From Botryosphaeria dothidea (lineage: Eukaryota > Ascomycota > Dothideomycetes > Botryosphaeriales > Botryosphaeriaceae), in the NCBI GenBank assembly GCA_011503125.2, contig WWBZ02000016.1, positions 5,208,001-5,272,000 on the forward strand: DNA of 64,000 nt, in the 5' to 3' direction. The position numbers were made by a program, and so were the translations under genes. Positions within the stretch are counted from its first letter, which is position 1. Each line of letters opens with the position of its first letter. Below the pieces are notes generated by a model, which saw only the letters and a program-made list of their open reading frames with translations, made no database searches and was not told the DNA's origin. Positions 58,717-64,000 of the stretch are shown here, piece after piece.

Positions 58717-60271
58717 ATGATGAATTTCTGGCTCCTTCTTTCAGTCCTGCCTCTGAAATTTGTTTGGCCATTGCCAGGCGAGCAATTTTCATCCGGAACC
58801 GCAGTCGCTGTGCGAAGTATAACTGAGCTCGTAAAGCGGGATGTGGCACTACTTTTCTACCCTTGGACGGAAAAGCCGAACAAAGGCGGCTGTGATGAAT
58901 CCCTCGACACCATCAACGGCGCTTATGATCAGGTAGGTGAGCAAGAACTGAGCTTGTGATTTTTGAAACGCGGGAATTGGCATTCGTCATGATGTGCCGA
59001 TGTTCCATCAAATCTTGACTTACAAGTTCGACTCCAGGTCCTTGAGATGGCAATACAAGCCAAGGATGCATTGGAGATGCTCAAGTCTGCGAAACCCAAC
59101 AGTGGCGATGACACCTACAAGGATGATTTCAACAAGGTGTATCTGATCCCTCTTCATCTTGGTCAGGTTTTATTGACGGAAACCTTTAGGCATTGAAATG
59201 GTCGAAATATCAGAAATTCCCCAAAGTTCTGTTCAACATCGAGATTGATGCACACAAGGAACCAGATGACGCCTTGAAGGGAAAGATCTAGAATGTACAA
59301 GGTATGTACGCCAGCTGTGACCGATGCGTCGCAGTTTCCGATAGGGCTGACCCGAAGCATTCTGGACATCTAGATAAATTCAAAGCCATCGCCGACTTGA
59401 AGGACGCCACTGGTGAGGCTAGAGACCAAGATAAGCTGAGGTTGTTCTGCAGAAACCAAGGAATTGGCCCCTTGGACCCGGGTGAACAGATGCGCGCAGA
59501 TGACAAGAAAGAAAAGCCTGCAGGTAAGTGCTACCACAGGAGATCATATGATGAAAATCTTCAAATACGTTTTATGAATGCGAGGCAGTCTCTGCAGTGG
59601 TTTTGCTAACCATCCTGGTAGGCAAGAACGGGGCCTGGATGTTTCCGTATCGCAATGTGATGGGTGAGGATGGGAAGAAAGACGACACCAAGCACATCCC
59701 GGGCAAAAAAATCAATAAGACCAAGTACAATAAGCACGACAAACACCCTTGCGAGGAAAGAGGCGATAATGCTCTTGGTCTGACCATGACCAAAGCAAAC
59801 GCCATCTTCCTTTGCGACGGAGGAATGGAACTTCCCGGAAAAGTCGCTACTGCTTTGGAAGGCCAGACGATGAAGAAGACATTTGAGAAGCCGAGATCTG
59901 TAGCCGACACGCTATTGCATGAGATTTTACACCTGATTCAAGATCGTAAGTCCGACGGACCAGTACTTACGAGATGGTCTTCTGCGGTTCCTGACACACA
60001 AAATAGTTGATGACGTCTCGTAAAATCGCGTTTCCAGACAAAGAGTCCGATGAGCCGGAGTGGGAAAATAAGGACCAGAGAATCCCAAAGCATCAGGACA
60101 AAGCAGTGTAAGCACAGTCTGCCAAAATGTTTTCACATGAAAGTGCTGATCATGAATAGTTACGGTTATCTTGCACCCTACCACCTGGCGCGTTATGTCC
60201 CTGACGATGCACTAAAGACAGTTGAGTGGGTATCCATTGATCCGGAATTTATCCGCGCAGCATGGGACTAA
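58717..60271 (+). pseudogene. HEXXH metalloprotease-like gene with one in-frame TAG
   Basis: Seven exons join perfectly in frame (58717-58932, 59038-59136, 59190-59301, 59374-59523, 59622-59945, 60038-60107, 60160-60271), 361 codons including the final stop. A signal peptide (MMNFWLLLSVLPLKFVWP) starts the product. Near the C-terminal third is the zinc motif HEILH in ADTLLHEILHLIQD, followed by DDALKTVEWVSIDPEF. This is typical of ascomycete secreted zincin-like proteins. Exon 3 contains TAG at 59289-59291 (codon 139), well before the zinc site. All splice sites are still good, so inactivation would be recent; alternatively the stop is a sequence error. Upstream of the TAG only a pro-region would be made. 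Confidence 0.65.
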
Positions 60272-61751
60272 TGTGAGACAGAACATTTGTATGGTCCGCC
60301 ATGTCTGTATACCAATAAGACTGGAAGTTTGAAGGCAAAGAGGGAACAGCCTCGAAGATGGGATTCAAGACATAGTACATACACAGATTGAGGTTGAGGG
60401 ACGTCGCCATATCAGACTGATACCAACCGTATCGGCAAACCTTTTTAGACAGGTCAATTATGCGTTATCACTTCACATGATTGGAAGCGCTCGAGCGAAG
60501 TTTGCCAAGCTGTCAAAGCGCACTCAACACCAGACGAGTACCACTCAGTACGATCGCCCGACACGATCGACAGCCATAGCGCCCTTCCGGACCCACATGG
60601 GCGCAATTCTCACACGCACATCTCTCCGGACGCGTCATTCTGGCTGTCTCATTGCGATCCAGTCTGCCTATATAATGCGACATGTACTGCTCCCAAGACT
60701 ACTTGGCAATTCGAACTCGAAAGATCCGCTTGGCAGAACTCGCAAACCCGACCCAAAGCGCTTCAATCACGAAGATTCGCGCATGCCCATACCCGACCGG
60801 ACGGGCGTGGTCGACGGATGTGGAATTACAGGTTGGCGTAAATTCAAATTATCAGCACGCAAAAACGGGCATTGAGTGCGCACGCTGATCGGAACGAACT
60901 TCTATTGGCAGATCTTCAACCCCGCACGACCGGTCAACAGGCGTTTGAGGAACTTAGAGCTCTGCGAGATGCAAGCAGATCTGTATTCGTAATGCTGCGT
61001 CTATTTCCAACAGGCTTCATCGCTGCAAAATGCCGTCGGGACGCCGACGCGATCCTTGGAACGGAGGCGGCTCCTAACCCGCGGACTAGCCTGTGCAGAG
61101 CCTCGGGGGGTACTTGCAACCGCGTAATGGGGCGCCTTGCGCTTGTCGTGCAGATATACCTCAGGCTTGATTCAGCCAAGAGAGTGCTTGTCGCACTGTT
61201 CGTCGAGGACGTAGAGCTCGGTGCTCTTAGGCGGCAGTCTTGGGAGCCAAGAGTTGTTGCGATTCACCGGTGATTCCACGCAAGGGAGGTGGCGTTCGGA
61301 ACGAATGATCTTCACCCCCGACCAATAGGCGATGGGTTTTGTAATGCACGACGCGAGTCGCCTTGACACCGGCTGAAACAGGTAGGTGGGTACATATCAA
61401 CGACAAGACTATGCTAGAGCCTCGACAATCCACCCATTCTCCCTACTCTATTGCCTTTTAAAAGGCATCCTGCTCGAGAGGTCGAACTTTGGAAGCTACA
61501 AGAATCGCTGGTCGTTTCTAAGAAATCCATCCTCCTTTCCCCTTCAAATTGACAGAGATCGTCTTCTCTCGAGTCCCACCAAATCCATCACACCACCTCA
61601 GATCTCTTGAACTCTCGACAGCAGACTTGCCTTTGCTGTTATCTCTCCCCCTTGCCATTCAAATATTTTCAACCTTCGTCTCCATCATCGCATCCGCCAC
61701 GGCTCGTGTACACAGCCATAAGATCTCTCCAGGATCTCAGAGATAATCAAC
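60272..61751. other. Intergenic, no gene recognised
   Basis: One plus-strand frame of 133 codons (60872-61273) has acceptable composition but no motif. A TATA-like CTATATAATG occurs at about 60668, and a TTTTAAAA palindrome near 61456 probably belongs to the promoter of the following gene, whose pyrimidine-rich leader follows. Confidence 0.4.
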
Positions 61752-62124
61752 ATGGCTCGTATCCTTGGATCTCTCAACGGTGCCCTACGTGGTCTGCAAA
61801 TCATAGCAGGCGTGGCGCCTGAGGAGGCCCCCATGGTTTCCCACCAGATGATGACTCGGGCCACCACCCACATACCCAGTGAGTGAACAACATTGAGACC
61901 AGATTCTCAAGCTGACCGAATTAGACTCCCACCCACGCTCTTATGCCCATGGGCCTCGTGGCCAGCTGTCCGATTCTCTGTCTGCTAGGCCGGCATTCTC
62001 CTTTTTCAACAAAGACGGCCCGGGAAAGACTCTGGTGATCATGGGCGGCGGAAAGTCCCACAGAGCTGTTACCAAGGTCGAATCGAAGGGCCCGAGGGAG
62101 GGTTGGGATGATGACATCCACTAG
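61752..62124 (+). CDS. Small hypothetical protein, two exons, 108 aa
   Basis: Not recognised. Exons 61752-61878 and 61925-62124 with a GTGAGT donor, CTGAC branch site and TTAG acceptor. The product starts MARILGSLNGALRGLQIIAG, an amphipathic, Arg-containing N-terminus that could be a mitochondrial leader, and contains FSFFNKDGPGKTLVIMGGGK. It ends in a charged WDDDIH. The preceding 300 bp looks like a typical CT-rich fungal leader. Confidence 0.55.
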
Positions 62125-62689
62125 CAAGTGGTTATACGTGCGGTTGAGGGCTGCTGTGTCAACCAAGTTGCGAGAAGTGATCAGATCGAATCAACGATGG
62201 TGCTCGCGCTGATCTACGAATATAACGAAACGGGTATAGATGGATAGGGAGAAATTTTATGAAACTTAGACCTTGATTTGGTTCAAAGACTAGCCAGAAG
62301 GTGACTGCTTTCTTTGCACTCGCTCCAGCTTACACTCTCTTTCCGTGACAGAAACGGTCCTGAACCATTAATATACGCTGTAGGGAAGATTTCCCGGTTC
62401 ACGGTCCATCAATGGAATCTCGAACATGCTGCTGACTCTGTAGAACACTTGCATTTGACAATCACTATTTGCCTCTGGGAGGGATAAGGTTTCACGGATA
62501 TAGAGTTACAGACTCGCTTGACATCGTAGACGATTGTGCGACTGGAATTGAGGCTTTGTTTCCTGCTATTTGATCACCGAATTATAGCTATGACGCCTTT
62601 TGTCCGAGGATGTGGCATATTGTTGGATTTGAGAGTGAAGAGTTGTGAGGTCAGAAAAGAGAGTAGGTTCTGCCTATCTCCTGAGAGGG
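62125..62689. other. AT-rich flank, no gene seen
   Basis: 3' flank of the small gene, leading into the retrotransposon remnant. No coding pattern. Confidence 0.4.
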
Positions 62690-64000
62690 AGGTCGTAGTA
62701 GTAGTAGTAGTAGTTGCATTAACGTCTATCTGTACTAGCTTTACAGCCAGTTTTGCCTCCCATGGGGCTTATTAACGGGTAGAGTATCCACCTTTTCGCT
62801 GGACAAATGAGATCCTCCGCTTCCTATCTAATTTTTATTATAAAACCTGCTATTCACGGTTCCTCGTATCTCCCCCGGAACACCGCCGTTGATTCAAGGA
62901 GGCTTTAAAAGAGAAACTACCCCGTTGGTCCGAGGAGGTTCCTAATCTTCTCTGCCCTCGTCGTAGTTCCTAGATACTCCTAGCCCGTTGCTAGGCGGTA
63001 GTCGATAAAGTGCCACTACGCCTTCTCAGCGCCGCATTTACAGGTAAGTTCCGCCTTTTTATGCCCTAGGCGTCTATAATACTTGGCGAAATCCCTATGG
63101 CCGGTTCTTTCGGCTAGTAGCCGGTGCAGTATCTGCCTTAATAGCGCTAGCTCGGGGTTCCTTCCCCTTCTTATCTTAAGGCCTAGGTGTCGGTAGGCTG
63201 GTGTTTAGTGCTCCTCCCACCAAGCCTCGTAGACTCGCGACCTCTCCTCCCTGTTTCTCCGCCTTGCCCAGGATACCGTTACCGGCCCCTGTTCATCGTT
63301 CTATAGACCGATAGCTGCCTTCACTAGCTGATCGGCCTCCTCGTTTCCTATGATTCCCATGTGACTAGGGCACCACCTAGTCTCCACTGGGACTAGGAGC
63401 TTCCGCCTCGTGCTCTTTAGCCTCTTAAATTAGCTCTGCGAGCTGGCCGGGGTATGTCCCTCTATGCCCTGTATAACCGACGTGTTATCTATATATAGCG
63501 TGACTTTCGTGGCCTATAGGGCTTCTACATTAGCGGCCGCCCATATAAGTCCTTCTACTGCTCCTCGGATTTTCGCGTTAAACACCTCCGCCTTATATAG
63601 GCTTCCGCTTTAGGCATAGATCTACGCGCCGTGTCTATAGGCAACGAAGGCCTAGGCGGTCTTCGAGTCTATGCTCGAGCCGTCCGAATAGATATGTACC
63701 GTCCCCGGTAGGTCTTATTTTAGTAATTCTATAAATTCCTTTACTCCCCTCTCTTTTTTCTACGTTATCCTTTAGGGGGTATTAGTATAGCTTGGATATA
63801 GAAGCTAGGGTCTTTCGTATTCCTCTTTAAGCTGCGCTATTCTCTATAGCCTTATAACCTTTAGCTTTAAATTAAGGGTCTTTAGGGCTAAACCCCAGCG
63901 TCCTCTTATAATCGTTATCCGCCTAACGAGTAGATATACCTTATCTAATAGCCGTAAGCGAAGAGATACTCTTCTCTAGATCTACTATAGAAGCACGCTT
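62690..64000 (-). mobile_element. LINE-type retrotransposon remnant, RNase H end, RIP-mutated
   Basis: Read on the minus strand, this is the 3' part of a non-LTR (Tad1-like) polyprotein. RNase H signatures occur in order: IYSDGSSIDSK (about 63695-63660), AEVFNAKIRGAVEGL, LYIDNTSVIQGIEGH, and WCPSHMGIIGNEEADQLVK. A C-terminal Cys/His knuckle (CKCGAEKA...WHF) follows. The frame is interrupted by many TAG codons, mostly where Trp or Gln would be expected, and the knuckle's last Cys is a Tyr. CpA/TpG are scarce and TpA abundant, the signature of repeat-induced point mutation. The element continues beyond the window edge. Its 3' end probably lies at the (GTA)n tract near 62694-62714. Confidence 0.75.
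62694..62714. repeat. (GTA)n microsatellite
   Basis: About seven GTA units. On the minus strand this is (TAC)n, at the place where a LINE tail would be expected. Confidence 0.8.

Noticed and set aside
58613..58849. 78-aa minus-strand frame near the metalloprotease start
   Set aside because: Antisense to the signal-peptide exon and without any motif.
1..64000. tRNA or rRNA genes, CRISPR arrays
   Set aside because: I scanned for a TTCGA-type T-loop box with a matching acceptor stem and for regularly spaced direct repeats and found none; a covariance-model scan would be needed to exclude a diverged tRNA.

Overview
The window is eukaryotic: a gene-dense stretch of a filamentous ascomycete (Pezizomycotina). 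Most genes are split by 45-65 nt introns with GTAAGT/GTATGT-type donors, CTAAC/CTGAC-like branch sites and CAG/TAG acceptors. Coding exons are GC-rich, with G/C at third positions. Families typical of plant-associated or saprotrophic moulds dominate. No tRNA, rRNA, CRISPR array or bacterial operon was seen. I assembled the exons by hand, checking reading frame and splice consensus; no database search was possible.

Left part (1-20.5 kb). A secreted tyrosinase (minus strand) has six exons, including a 22-nt microexon that carries a copper-B ligand. Next come an NmrA-like NAD(P)-binding protein (plus), a PL3 pectate lyase (minus) and a nine-exon Zn2Cys6 transcription factor (minus). A four-exon gene for complex III subunit 8 (QCR8, plus) follows. 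A GH127 beta-L-arabinofuranosidase (minus) and an MFS sugar porter (plus) are divergent. After them lie a type II membrane GT8 glycosyltransferase and a secreted GH39-type glycosidase.

Middle part (20.5-44 kb). A weakly supported zone (20.5-25.3 kb) holds a possible membrane protein, a DUF7730-like protein and a 98-aa candidate. Then come a hybrid C2H2 + Zn2Cys6 regulator, a secreted alpha/beta hydrolase, an intronless bacterial-type glycerate kinase and a DHA1-type MFS transporter. A peroxisomal enoyl-CoA hydratase ending in SKL, a GNAT acetyltransferase and a secreted type-B carboxylesterase complete this part.

Right part (44-64 kb). It contains a Dal5-type MFS permease, a GH115 xylan alpha-glucuronidase, a cytochrome P450, a charged LEA-like helical protein and a small two-exon conserved-looking protein. 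From about 56 kb the DNA decays. A cysteine-rich chitinase-like locus carries in-frame stops, and a seven-exon HEXXH metalloprotease gene is intact apart from one TAG. The window ends in a LINE-type retrotransposon RNase H region full of TAG codons and TpA steps, the pattern expected of repeat-induced point mutation.

Taken together, PL3, GH127, GH39, GH115, the carboxylesterase, the sugar and anion transporters and two Zn2Cys6 regulators make this a carbohydrate-degradation-rich region. It runs into a repeat-rich margin that is degrading neighbouring genes.
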